A stretch of 64,000 nt of DNA, taken from the NCBI RefSeq assembly GCF_001665235.1, contig NZ_LZSC01000046.1, positions 112,830-176,829 of the forward strand, written 5' to 3'. Positions 30,701-38,628 of this stretch are shown here, in pieces (position 1 is the first letter of the stretch; every line of letters begins with the position of its first letter). The position numbers were made by a program, and so were the translations under genes. The notes under the pieces were generated by a model. It ran no database searches and was not told the origin of the DNA. It worked only from the letters and a program-made list of their open reading frames with translations. This DNA is from Mycobacterium sp. 1100029.7 (GTDB lineage Bacteria > Actinomycetota > Actinomycetes > Mycobacteriales > Mycobacteriaceae).

Positions 30701-30823
30701 GTACTCGCCGGCGAACCCGAATCCCGGCCCGCCGCTCACAGTGATGATCTGATCGATTCGCTGAGCGCCGATGCGCTGATCGCTATGGCGTTGGAGGCCA
30801 ACAAAGGCGATGATGCACAGTAA
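27761..30823 (+). CDS. pks9: Type I PKS loading-type protein, KSQ-AT-ACP (Pks9-like)
   Basis: 1020 residues with no N-terminal docking coil; the KS starts at once (DVAIVGLACRLPG). The KS nucleophile is Gln146 (VDSGQSSSL) instead of Cys, while both His (EAHGTGTQVGDP, TNIGHTG) are kept. This is the signature of KSQ domains, which decarboxylate malonyl-ACP to make an acetyl starter and cannot condense. AT (Ser589, [15 protein letters not shown]) is malonyl-type. No DH, ER or KR is present. ACP has Ser905 (GFESL). The C-terminal helix DDLIDSLSADALIAMALEAN looks like a docking element for a partner. It is last in the type I gene order but by domain logic should act first. ATG overlaps the upstream stop. 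Position and length match Pks9. Confidence 0.92.
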   Translation: MPPTDVAIVGLACRLPGAATPRDFWNLLRDGREATELPGNGAEFDADFFNLSPREARAMDPRQRLALELAWELFENAFLIPETLRGEQVSIYLGAMTDDYAVLTLRDGADHLDHHSFGGVSRAMIANRISYALGLQGASMVVDSGQSSSLVAVHLACESLRAGESTLAIAGGIHLNLADETAALEQEFGAMSTSGRTYAFDTRADGYVRAEGAAMVLLKPLSAALADGDRIRAVIKGSAVGNAGHSSAGQTVPSISGQATVIRRALTSAGLGSDDIDYVEAHGTGTQVGDPVEAQALAEIFAGRRAHPVRLGSVKTNIGHTGGAAGVAGLLKTVLAIDHGVIPPSLNYDAGTHGNDLKGYGLQVNTAAGGWPTPDRPRRAGVSSFGMGGTNAHVILEQAPAQPVATTTAPPDAHVAWVVSARSEHALRNQAARLAAHIATDNDSTVTDIAWSLATTRSAFEHRSVLVGDRDALTRDLTLLAAGDPGVATNRSRPTGPTVFVFPGQGSQWPGMGRELYGRFPVFADAFDEAVAALSHRLSADLRDVMWGADSELVSNTEFAQPALFVIGVALTALLRAWGVEPDVVMGHSVGEITAAHVAGVLTLDDAARLVAARGRLMAALPAGGVMVAVAAGADDVAPLLSDGVAIAAVNADNSVVLSGAQAPVGILADRFAQQGKRVHRLAVSHAFHSELVEPMMAEFGRLIADIKPNEPRIKLVSNVTGQLAGVDYAATQYWVDHVRQPVRFLDGVRLAESLGAAVFVEVGPAAGLTAAVEQSLSTERGTAVATLRKDEPEIDAMLSAAGRLYCQGIQVNWGDTLEGLGARRVELPSYGFVRQRFWLGDGGEVPAPVSKTAGLVELLCTLSAEEQHRRLVTMVCTHAATVLGHSNSQDIEVDRPFQDIGFESLTGVELRNRLQAATGLALSRTLIFDFPTPLALADQLRRQLLHEDREDSDAEKTWALLRRIPLRELRRTGLLDKLLVLAGEPESRPAAHSDDLIDSLSADALIAMALEANKGDDAQ

Positions 30824-30900
30824 CGAAATCCGTGCTGGTAAGCGCGATTCCACGCCGACGGTACCCGATTGTATGCGACACATGTTGAATAGCCGTATCT

Positions 30901-30929
30901 TTGCGAGCCGCAACCCGACCGCATAAACT
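30901..30929 (+). promoter_or_regulatory. Putative promoter of the second type III PKS gene
   Basis: TTGCGA (30901-30906) and TAAACT (30924-30929, within TAAACTTTC) are separated by 17 bases. The combination recurs before the first type III PKS gene. The predicted leader is about 33 bases and contains GAGG roughly 7 bases before the ATG at 30970. This gene can therefore be transcribed apart from the type I genes. Confidence 0.45.
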
Positions 30930-30969
30930 TTCGTGCAATGAGGGGAACCGGTCTAAACAGAGGCTAGGT

Positions 30970-32040
30970 ATGAGCGTCATCGCAGGTGTCTTCGGTGCAT
31001 TGCCGCCGCACCGTTACAGCCAGAGCGAGATCACCGACCAGTTCGTCCAGCTCCCGGCACTCAAAGAGCACGAGGAAATCGTGCGGCGTCTGCATGCCGG
31101 CGCCAAGGTCAACAGCCGCCACTTGGCACTCCCACTCGAGCAGTACGTCACGCTGTCCGACTTCAGCGAGACCAACGAGATCTTCATCGAGAAGGCGGTA
31201 GAGCTCGGCTGCGAGGCGCTGCTCGGTGCTCTTGACGAGGCGGGTCTGCAACTCCGCGATGTCGACATGATCGCAACCACCACTGTCACCGGGGTTGCGG
31301 TGCCGTCCCTGGATGCCCGCATCGCCGGTCGCCTGGGTATGCGCCCGGACGTGCGCCGGGTGCCGCTGTTCGGGCTGGGCTGCGCTGCCGGTGCGGCCGG
31401 TGTGGCCGCGCTGCACAACTACCTGCGCGGCGCTCCCGACGGCGTTGCGGTGCTGGTATCGGTCGAGCTGTGCTCGCTGACGTTCCCGACCGTCAAACCG
31501 ACGGTGTCCGGGCTGGTGGGGACCGCGATGTTCGGCGACGGGGCCGCGGCGGTGGTCGCCGTCGGCGATCGTCGCGCCGAGCACAACCAGCAGATCCGGG
31601 CCGGCGGTCCCGACATCGTCGATTCCCGCAGCCGCTTGTACCCGGACTCGCTGCACGTGATGGCCTGGAACGTCAGCTCGGCCGGCCTGCAGCCGGTGCT
31701 GTCCCCGGAACTCGCCACGGTGATCGAGCGGCACCTCGCCGAGGACGTCGCCCGGTTCCTCAGCGGGCACGGACTGGCCAAGGACGACATCCAGGCCTGG
31801 ATCAGCCACCCGGGCGGGCCGAAGGTGATCGAGGCGATCGGCAAGAGCCTCGACCTGCCGCCCGAGGCGCTCGAGCTGACGTGGCGCTCGCTGGGCGAGG
31901 TCGCCAACCTCTCGTCGGCGTCGGTGCTGCATGTCCTGCGCGACACGATCGCCAAGCCGCCGCCCGCCGGTAGCCCCGGTTTGATCGTCGCGATGGGTCC
32001 CGGGTTCTCCTCCGAACTCGTGTTACTGCGCTGGCACTGA
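30970..32040 (+). CDS. Type III polyketide synthase (chalcone synthase-like), second copy
   Basis: 356 residues with the complete triad Cys138 ([12 protein letters not shown]), His280 (ISHPGGPKV) and Asn313 (ANLSSAS). It is clearly paralogous to the first copy along its length and shares the N-terminus [13 protein letters not shown], but it differs around residues 15-60 and carries a three-residue insertion near residue 203 ([11 protein letters not shown]), so substrate range may differ. By gene order it is pks11; from memory its N-terminal region ([25 protein letters not shown]) looks more like Pks10, so the symbol is left open. Its 3' end overlaps the convergent P450 gene by 18 bases. Confidence 0.92.
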   Translation: MSVIAGVFGALPPHRYSQSEITDQFVQLPALKEHEEIVRRLHAGAKVNSRHLALPLEQYVTLSDFSETNEIFIEKAVELGCEALLGALDEAGLQLRDVDMIATTTVTGVAVPSLDARIAGRLGMRPDVRRVPLFGLGCAAGAAGVAALHNYLRGAPDGVAVLVSVELCSLTFPTVKPTVSGLVGTAMFGDGAAAVVAVGDRRAEHNQQIRAGGPDIVDSRSRLYPDSLHVMAWNVSSAGLQPVLSPELATVIERHLAEDVARFLSGHGLAKDDIQAWISHPGGPKVIEAIGKSLDLPPEALELTWRSLGEVANLSSASVLHVLRDTIAKPPPAGSPGLIVAMGPGFSSELVLLRWH

Positions 32041-33330
32041 GTCGGCGACGTCGACGATCAGGCCCGGCTTCGGCCTCAGCGCGGCGAAGTTGGCGGCGCG
32101 GATTCGTTGCGTCGGCAGCCGCAGCGTCGTCCTGGCCACCAGCCGGGCCAGCATCACGGTCAACTCGGTGGTCGCCAGCACCGCCCCGATGCATCGATGC
32201 AAGCCTCCGCTGAACGGAATGAACTCGTGCGGTGCGGGCTTGCGGTAATCCGCGGACTCCGGATCCCAGCGCTGCGGGCGGAACGCGCACGGATGCGGCC
32301 ACAGCTCGGGCAGCCGATGGGTCACATAGGCGCTGAAGATCAGCAACCGGCCGGCGTGGATGCGGTGTCCGTCGAAGCTGAGGTCACGCATCACCCTGCG
32401 GGCTGAGATCACGGCCGGCGGATACAACCGCAGTGTTTCGTGGACGACACCGTTGAGGTAGGTCAGCGATTCCAGGTCGGCGGCCACCGGCGCACGGCCG
32501 CCAAGCACGCGGCGCACCTCGTCGGCGGCCGCGTCCCACGCGCCGGGCAGGGTCAGCAGCGTGTAGATCGCCCAGGCCAGCGCACCGCTGGTGGTCTCGT
32601 AGCCGGCGGTGATCAGCGAGATGATCGAGTCACGAATCTCGTTGTCGCTCAACGAGTATCCCTCTTCGCCGCGGCCACTGATCATCATGGCCAACAGGCG
32701 GTCGTCGAGTCGGGGTTCGTCGCGGGCCGCGGCGATCGTCGCGTCGATGAAGTCGTTGAGGCGCACCCGCGCGGCCAGTGCCCGTCGATGGCCGGGGGAG
32801 TTGAGACGCTGCTGCAGCGCCACCGCCTGCGGCAGCTGATGAGTCAGGTCCAGTAACGGTTGCAGCAGTTCGCCGAGGTAATCCGAATGCGCCGCCAGGC
32901 GCGAACCGAACAGGCTCTCGGCGGTGCTGCGCCGGACCGCGCGGCGGCACTGGCGGTAGATGTCCAGCCGCTGGCCCGGTCGCCAGTCGTCGATGACGGC
33001 GTCGATGCTGGCGACCATGGTCTGCACGTAGTCCTGAATCTGGCGGTGCCGCAACCCCGGGGCCACCCCACTGCGGCGGCGCCGGTGGTCGTCGCCGTCG
33101 CTGACGATCAGCGCGGTCGGTCCGTCGACGATCGCCAGACTCTGGAAAGTCTGCGCCCAGCTGAACGCGTCGGCATTGGCGAACACGAATTTGTTCGCCT
33201 CGGGCCCCAACAGATAGGTGTAGCCGTGGCGGCCCCACCCGGAGTCGATCACCGCGCCCCGGCGCCGGTACCAGGCCAGCAACGCGTCACCCGGCAGATA
33301 GTGAACCGGTCCCTGCGGTGGCTTGTTCAT
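32023..33330 (-). CDS. cyp139A1: Cytochrome P450 (CYP139 position)
   Basis: 435-residue soluble P450 mono-oxygenase. The heme-binding loop [10 protein letters not shown] contains the axial Cys380. The I-helix has [14 protein letters not shown] (AGxET oxygen-activation motif) and the K-helix has [10 protein letters not shown] (ExxR). No membrane anchor is seen, as usual for bacterial P450s. Start ATG at 33330 is preceded by GGAGAA. Its tail-to-tail overlap with the second type III PKS and its conserved place beside this PKS locus suggest oxidation of a polyketide. No ferredoxin or reductase gene is nearby, so redox partners must come from elsewhere. Upstream, TAAACT on the same strand (33368-33373) echoes the -10 of both type III PKS promoters. 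Confidence 0.9.
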   Translation of the reverse strand: MNKPPQGPVHYLPGDALLAWYRRRGAVIDSGWGRHGYTYLLGPEANKFVFANADAFSWAQTFQSLAIVDGPTALIVSDGDDHRRRRSGVAPGLRHRQIQDYVQTMVASIDAVIDDWRPGQRLDIYRQCRRAVRRSTAESLFGSRLAAHSDYLGELLQPLLDLTHQLPQAVALQQRLNSPGHRRALAARVRLNDFIDATIAAARDEPRLDDRLLAMMISGRGEEGYSLSDNEIRDSIISLITAGYETTSGALAWAIYTLLTLPGAWDAAADEVRRVLGGRAPVAADLESLTYLNGVVHETLRLYPPAVISARRVMRDLSFDGHRIHAGRLLIFSAYVTHRLPELWPHPCAFRPQRWDPESADYRKPAPHEFIPFSGGLHRCIGAVLATTELTVMLARLVARTTLRLPTQRIRAANFAALRPKPGLIVDVADSVPAQ

Positions 33331-33520
33331 GGATTTCTCCCGACGCCGCTGGAGGCCCCAGAGATCCGAGTTTAAGGCCTGGTAACGCGGATTGAGTTGG
33401 GCTACTTAGGGAGTCATGATGTCACCGCAAGTGCCTCGGTAGGTGAGGCGTCTGCTCGGACCTAGGCCACCGACCCCGAACGTCGAGAGACGCAAACGCC
33501 AGCGTCCGACGGTGCTGTGA

Positions 33521-35311
33521 TCATTCGACCAGTTCCGAGAGTTCCAGCCAGCGGCTCTCCTGCGCGGCGACCTCGTCTTCGAGGCCGCGCAGCTCCGCGG
33601 TCAGCCGGGTGATGCCGACATGATCGGACTGGTCATGCTCGGCGAGCTCGACGTGTTTGGCTGCGATGCGATCGGCGAGCCGGGCCAGCTGACGGTCGAC
33701 CGAGGCCAGCTCCTTCTCGGCCGCGCGGCGCTGCGCGCCGGACAACGTCTCGGACTCGGGGGCGGCCGCCGGCGACGATGGCGCGGCGCCGCCACCGGAG
33801 GCGGCGGCCAGCCGTAGGTATTCGTCGATGCCGCCCGGCAGGTGGCGCAGCCGGCCGTCGAGAACCGCGTATTGCTGATCGGTCACGCGTTCCAGCAGAT
33901 ACCGGTCGTGCGAGACGACGATCAGGGTGCCCGGCCACGAGTCGAGCAGGTCCTCGGTGGCGGTCAGCATGTCGGTGTCGACGTCGTTGGTGGGCTCGTC
34001 GAGGAGCAGCACGTTGGGCTCGGAGAGCAAGGTCAGCATCAGCTGCAGGCGCCGCCGTTGCCCACCGGACAATTCACGCACCCGCGCCGAGAGCTGGCCT
34101 GGAGACTTGCGCCCGCCGAATCCGAGACGCTCCAGCAGCTGAGTCGGCGTCACCTCGCGGCCCTCGACCTCATAGCCGCCCCGCAGGCGGCCCAGGATGT
34201 CGGCGATCCGGTCGTCGTTGTACTGGGTCAGCAGGTCGCCCTGCTGGTCGAGCACCGCCAGCTGCACGGTTTTCCCGCGCTTCACGCGCCCGGTGTCCGG
34301 CGTGACGGTCCCGGCGATCAACCCCAGCAGCGTCGACTTGCCCGCGCCGTTGGCGCCGACGATGCCGGTCCGCTCGCCCGGGGCGATCCGCCATTCGACG
34401 TCGCGCAGCACCGGGCGACCGTCATAGGCGACCGACACGTCCAGCAGGTCGACCACGTTCTTGCCGAGTCGGGCCGTCGCCAGTTTGGCCAGCTCGACGG
34501 TGTCGCGCAGCGGCGGCACGTCGGCGATCAGCTGATTGGCGGCATCGATGCGGAACTTCGGTTTCGACGTCCGCGCGGGCGGGCCCCGGCGCAGCCAGGC
34601 CAGCTCCTTACGCATCAGGTTCTGCCGTTTGGCCTCGACCGCGGCCGCCTGCCGGTCCCGCTCGACGCGCTGCAGCACGTACGCCGCGTAGCCGCCTTCG
34701 AACGGTTCGACGATCCCGTCGTGCACCTCCCACGTCGTGTCGGCGACCTCGTCGAGGAACCAGCGGTCGTGCGTCACGACCAGCAGCCCGCCGGTGTTGC
34801 GGGCCCAGCGTTGCCGCAGGTGCCCGGCCAGCCAGGTGATGCCCTCGATGTCGAGGTGGTTGGTGGGCTCGTCGAGGGCGATGACGTCCCATTCGCCGAT
34901 CAACAGCTTGGCCAGCTGCACCCGGCGGCGTTGCCCACCCGAGAGCGTGGAAATCGTTGCGTCCCAGCCGATGTCGGAGACCAGCCCGCCGACCACATCG
35001 CGGATCCGCGGGTCGCCGGCCCACTGATGCTCAGCGGCCTCGCCCACCAGCGCCCACCCGACGGTATGAGCCGGGTCCAGGGTGTCGGCCTGGCTGAGCG
35101 CGCTGACCCGAAGTCCGCTGCGCTGGGTGACCCGCCCGGAGTCGGGCTGCAGCTGGCCGGTCAGCAGCCGCAGCAGGCTGGACTTGCCGTCCCCGTTGCG
35201 CCCGACGATGCCGATGCGCGCGCCGTCGTTGACCCCGAGCGAGATGGAGTCGAACACGACTTGAGTCGGGTATTCCAGGTGAACGGCCTCGGCCCCCAGT
35301 AGGTGCGCCAC
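33521..35311 (-). CDS. ABC-F family ATPase, two ABC domains, no membrane segments
   Basis: 596 residues. Two ABC cassettes: Walker A GIVGRNGDGKSS, signature LSGGQRRRVQ and Walker B ALDEPTNHLD in the first; GIVGANGAGKST, LSGGQRRRLQ and LLDEPTNDVD in the second. The inter-domain linker and a C-terminal coiled coil (last 65 residues) are typical of ABC-F proteins, which act on ribosomes rather than as transporters; antibiotic protection is possible but not provable here. The GTG at 35311 is chosen because homology starts with AHLLGAEAVHLEYP and a -10-like AATAAT lies seven bases upstream, suggesting a leaderless mRNA; the frame stays open further upstream but into sequence unlike ABC-F. In M. 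tuberculosis the gene is recorded as two pieces, Rv1668c and Rv1667c; here it is intact. Confidence 0.9.
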   Translation of the reverse strand: MAHLLGAEAVHLEYPTQVVFDSISLGVNDGARIGIVGRNGDGKSSLLRLLTGQLQPDSGRVTQRSGLRVSALSQADTLDPAHTVGWALVGEAAEHQWAGDPRIRDVVGGLVSDIGWDATISTLSGGQRRRVQLAKLLIGEWDVIALDEPTNHLDIEGITWLAGHLRQRWARNTGGLLVVTHDRWFLDEVADTTWEVHDGIVEPFEGGYAAYVLQRVERDRQAAAVEAKRQNLMRKELAWLRRGPPARTSKPKFRIDAANQLIADVPPLRDTVELAKLATARLGKNVVDLLDVSVAYDGRPVLRDVEWRIAPGERTGIVGANGAGKSTLLGLIAGTVTPDTGRVKRGKTVQLAVLDQQGDLLTQYNDDRIADILGRLRGGYEVEGREVTPTQLLERLGFGGRKSPGQLSARVRELSGGQRRRLQLMLTLLSEPNVLLLDEPTNDVDTDMLTATEDLLDSWPGTLIVVSHDRYLLERVTDQQYAVLDGRLRHLPGGIDEYLRLAAASGGGAAPSSPAAAPESETLSGAQRRAAEKELASVDRQLARLADRIAAKHVELAEHDQSDHVGITRLTAELRGLEDEVAAQESRWLELSELVE

Positions 35312-35318
35312 TCGCGCA

Positions 35319-35324
35319 ATTATT
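35319..35324 (-). promoter_or_regulatory. Putative -10 of the ABC-F gene
   Basis: AATAAT on the minus strand lies seven bases before the GTG at 35311, the right distance for transcription to start at the codon. No convincing -35 is visible, and there is no Shine-Dalgarno sequence. The element overlaps the TAA of the upstream gene remnant. Confidence 0.35.
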
Positions 35325-35500
35325 CGAGAGTGGGCAACGCGTGGTCGACGAGGGTCCGGGTGTCCGGCGAAGAGGTGCCCGCGACGGCTTGTAGGAAACG
35401 GGCCCGCGAGGTCGCGGAGCTTGAGGTTCGGATCCTGCGAACGCCACACCGGCACCTCGAACGACCGCTCTGCCGAGATGCCGTACGCGGCCAGGTGCCG
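35320..35500 (-). pseudogene. Frameshifted 3' remnant of an unidentified gene
   Basis: Reading the minus strand, the stretch before about 35405 is protein-like in one frame (HLAAYGISAERSFEVPVW, then DPNLKLRDLAG) and the stretch after it is protein-like in the next frame (RFLQAVAGTSSPDTR, then TLVDHALPTLE and TAA at 35320). Removing one base in the GGGCCC run near 35401-35404 joins them into one C-terminus. This looks like the tail of a decayed gene whose 5' part is gone. I do not recognise the family. The remaining bases up to 35643 hold nothing I can call except the Shine-Dalgarno sequence of the next gene. Confidence 0.4.
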
Positions 35501-35643
35501 GCCTCGTCGACCATGCGGTACCGGCGACGACGACGCAGTGGGTAGGTGGTCGGGCACCACCCTTTCGAGCAAACACCCTGACCAGCACTGCTTACCGCGC
35601 CAGTGTGCCATGATGTCCAAGCTGTCGAGAGTGGGGAGCAGCG

Positions 35644-38628
35644 GTGGATCTGAACTTGTCGATGATCACGCGGCCGGTGGAACGACTGGTCGCGACGGCG
35701 CAGAACGGCCTGGAGGTCTTGCGGCTGGGTGGCCTCGAGACCGGCACAGTGGCGTCGCCGTCACAGATCGTCGAGAGCGTGCCCATGTACAAGCTGCGGC
35801 GATACTTCCCGCCCGACAGCCGCCCCGGCCAGGGGCCCGTCGGACCGCCGGTGCTGATGGTGCACCCGATGATGATGTCCGCTGACATGTGGGACGTCAC
35901 CCGCGAAGACGGCGCGGTCGGCATCCTGCACTCCCACGGCCTGGATTGCTGGGTTATCGACTTCGGTTCGCCCGACAAGGTCGAGGGCGGCATGCGCCGC
36001 AACCTGGCCGACCACATCGTCGCGCTCAGCCAGGCCATCGACACCGTCAGGGAGGCCACCGGCCGCGACATCCATCTGGTCGGCTACTCGCAGGGCGGCA
36101 TGTGGTGCTATCAGGTCGCCGCCTACCGGCGTTCGAAAAGCCTCGCGAGCATCGTCACCTTCGGTTCGCCGGTGGACACCCTGGCGGCACTGCCGATGGG
36201 GATCCCGGCAAACTTCGCTCCGCCCGTCGCCAACTTCATGGCCGACCACGTTTTCAGCCGCCTGGCCATCCCCGGGTGGATGGCCCGGGCCGGCTTCCAG
36301 ATGCTCGACCCGCTCAAGACCGCCAAGGCCCGGGTCGACTTCGTGCGTCAGCTGCACGACCGCGAGGCGCTGCTCCCGCGCGAACAACAGCGCAGATTCC
36401 TCGAGCGCGAGGGGTGGATCGCGTGGTCCGGCCCGGCGATCTCCGAGCTGCTCAAGCAGTTCATCGCCCACAACCGGATGATGACCGGTGGCTTCGCCGT
36501 CAACGGGCAGCTGGTCACCCTGACCGACATCACCTGTCCGGTACTGGCTTTCATCGGTGAGGTCGACGACATCGGACAGCCCGCCTCGGTGCGCGGCATC
36601 CGGCGGGCCGCACCCAACGCCGAGGTGTACGAAGCCCGCATTCGCACAGGGCATTTCGGCTTGGTCGTGGGATCCAAAGCGGCCGAGCAGGGTTGGCCCG
36701 TCGTCGCGGCGTGGGTGGAATGGCTGGGCACCAACGGCGACAAGCCGTCGGGCATCGACCTGATGGCCGATCAGCCCGAGGAGCACACCGACAGCGGTGT
36801 GGCGCTGAGCTCGCGGCTCACCCACGGTATCGGTGAGGCGTCCGAGGCGGCGCTGGGCCTGGTGCGCGGCGCCACCGGTGCGGTGGTCGCGGCCAACAAG
36901 TCGGTGCGCACCCTGGCCGTCGAGACCGCGCGCACCCTGCCGCGGCTGGCCCGGCTGGGTCAGATCAACGACCACACCCGAATTTCGTTGGGCCGCATCA
37001 TCAGTGAGCAGGCGCAGAACGCCCCGCGCGGTGAGTTCCTGCTCTTCGACGGCCGGGTACACACCTACGAGGCGGTGGACCGGCGGATCAACAATGTGGT
37101 CCGCGGCCTGATCCAGGTCGGGGTGCGACAGGGCGACCGGGTCGGCGTGCTGATGGAGACGCGGCCCAGCGCGCTGGTCGCGATCGCCGCGCTGTCCCGG
37201 CTGGGGGCGACTGCCGTGGTGATGCACCCGGAGACCGATCTGACCGCGTCGGTGCGGCTCGGCCGGGTCGGCGAGATCATGACCGACCCCACCAACCTGG
37301 CAGCCCTGCGGGAGTGGACGGGCCAGGTGCTGGTGCTCGGCGGTGGTGAGGCGCGCAACCTGGATCTGCCCGAAGACGGCAACATCATCGACATGGAGCA
37401 GATCGACCCGGACGCCGTCGAGCTGCCGGCGTGGTACCGACCCAACCCGGGTCTGGCCCGCGATCTGGCGTTCATCGCGTTCAGCGCGGCCGGCGGCGAG
37501 CTCGTCGCCAAGCAGATCACCAATTACCGGTGGGCGGTGTCGGCGTTCGGTACCGCGTCGGCGGCCGGCCTGGACCGGCGCGACACCGTGTACTGCCTGA
37601 CGCCGCTGCACCACGAGTCGGCGCTGCTGGTGGCCCTCGGCGGGGCCGTTGTCGGCGGCACCCGCATCGCGTTGTCGCGGGGCCTGCGTCCGGACCGCTT
37701 CGTCCACGAGGTGCGCCAATACGGCGTCACCGTGGTTTCCTACACTTGGGCGATGCTGCGCGACATCGTCGACGACCCCGCCTTCGTGCTGCACGGCAAT
37801 CATCCGGTGCGGCTGTTCATCGGCTCGGGGATGCCGACCGGACTGTGGGAGCGGGTCGTCGACGCCTTCGCCCCCGCGCACGCCGTCGAATTCTTCGCCA
37901 CCACCGACGGCCAGGCGGTGCTGGCCAACGTCTCCGGCGTGAAGATCGGTAGCAAGGGCCGCCCGCTGCCCGGCGCCGGGCGCTGCGAGCTGGGCGCCTA
38001 CGACCCCGAACACGACCTGATCCTTGAAGACGAGCGGGGCTTCGTGCAGATCGCCGACGTCAACCAAGTCGGAGTGCTGCTCGCGGCCTCCCGCGGGCCG
38101 ATCGATCCGACGGCCTCGGTCAAGCGCGGGGTCTTCGCGCCCGGCGACACCTGGATCTCCACCGAGTACCTGTTCCGGCGCGACGAGGACGGCGACTACT
38201 GGCTGATGGGCCGGCGCGGTTCGGTGGTCCACACCGCGCGCGGGCTGGTCTATCCCGAGCCGGTGACCGACGCGCTCGGCCTGATCAACGGCGTCGACCT
38301 GGCGGTCACCTACAACGTGCCGTTCGGCAACTTGGAGGTGGCGGTGTCGGCGGTGACGCTGCTGCCCGGGGCCACCATCACCGCGGCGGATCTGACCGAC
38401 GCTCTCGCCGATATGCCCATCGGGCTGGGACCTGACATCGTGTGCGTGGTGCCGGAAATGAACCTGAGCGCGACGTACCGACCGACGGTGAGTGCTCTGC
38501 GAGCGGCCGGAATCCCCAAATCGGGGCGCCACGCCTGGTATTTCGACACCGCGAGCTCGCAGTATCGCCGGTTGACGACGGCGGTGCGGACCGAATTGAG
38601 TGCCGTGTATCGAGGTGACAATGATTGA
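35644..38628 (+). CDS. Alpha/beta hydrolase fused to a degenerate acyl-CoA synthetase-like domain
   Basis: 994 residues from GTG 35644, with GGGGAG seven bases upstream. Residues about 60-360 are an alpha/beta hydrolase resembling PHA synthase/depolymerase-type lipases, with nucleophile Ser149 in VGYSQGGMW, a likely acid in GEVDDIGQP and a His in RTGHFGLVVG. Residues about 440-990 have the ANL (acyl-CoA synthetase) fold, but the key motifs are eroded: the ATP P-loop reads FSAAGGELVAKQITN, the usual GRxDD region is MGRRGSVVHT, and the catalytic-Lys region is IPKSGRHAWYF. Adenylation may be lost. This matches Rv1683, described as a bifunctional synthase/lipase and implicated in acylglycerol metabolism. 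It overlaps the next gene by eight bases. Confidence 0.88.
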   Translation: MDLNLSMITRPVERLVATAQNGLEVLRLGGLETGTVASPSQIVESVPMYKLRRYFPPDSRPGQGPVGPPVLMVHPMMMSADMWDVTREDGAVGILHSHGLDCWVIDFGSPDKVEGGMRRNLADHIVALSQAIDTVREATGRDIHLVGYSQGGMWCYQVAAYRRSKSLASIVTFGSPVDTLAALPMGIPANFAPPVANFMADHVFSRLAIPGWMARAGFQMLDPLKTAKARVDFVRQLHDREALLPREQQRRFLEREGWIAWSGPAISELLKQFIAHNRMMTGGFAVNGQLVTLTDITCPVLAFIGEVDDIGQPASVRGIRRAAPNAEVYEARIRTGHFGLVVGSKAAEQGWPVVAAWVEWLGTNGDKPSGIDLMADQPEEHTDSGVALSSRLTHGIGEASEAALGLVRGATGAVVAANKSVRTLAVETARTLPRLARLGQINDHTRISLGRIISEQAQNAPRGEFLLFDGRVHTYEAVDRRINNVVRGLIQVGVRQGDRVGVLMETRPSALVAIAALSRLGATAVVMHPETDLTASVRLGRVGEIMTDPTNLAALREWTGQVLVLGGGEARNLDLPEDGNIIDMEQIDPDAVELPAWYRPNPGLARDLAFIAFSAAGGELVAKQITNYRWAVSAFGTASAAGLDRRDTVYCLTPLHHESALLVALGGAVVGGTRIALSRGLRPDRFVHEVRQYGVTVVSYTWAMLRDIVDDPAFVLHGNHPVRLFIGSGMPTGLWERVVDAFAPAHAVEFFATTDGQAVLANVSGVKIGSKGRPLPGAGRCELGAYDPEHDLILEDERGFVQIADVNQVGVLLAASRGPIDPTASVKRGVFAPGDTWISTEYLFRRDEDGDYWLMGRRGSVVHTARGLVYPEPVTDALGLINGVDLAVTYNVPFGNLEVAVSAVTLLPGATITAADLTDALADMPIGLGPDIVCVVPEMNLSATYRPTVSALRAAGIPKSGRHAWYFDTASSQYRRLTTAVRTELSAVYRGDND

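Noticed and set aside
13897..33330. Horizontal acquisition of the polyketide locus
   Set aside because: No integrase, transposase, tRNA junction or composition break; the order matches other mycobacteria, so it is ancestral.
13897..33330. Thioesterase or reductive release domain in the type I PKSs
   Set aside because: All three proteins end in helical docking-type tails after the ACP; no GxSxG thioesterase or Rossmann reductase follows.
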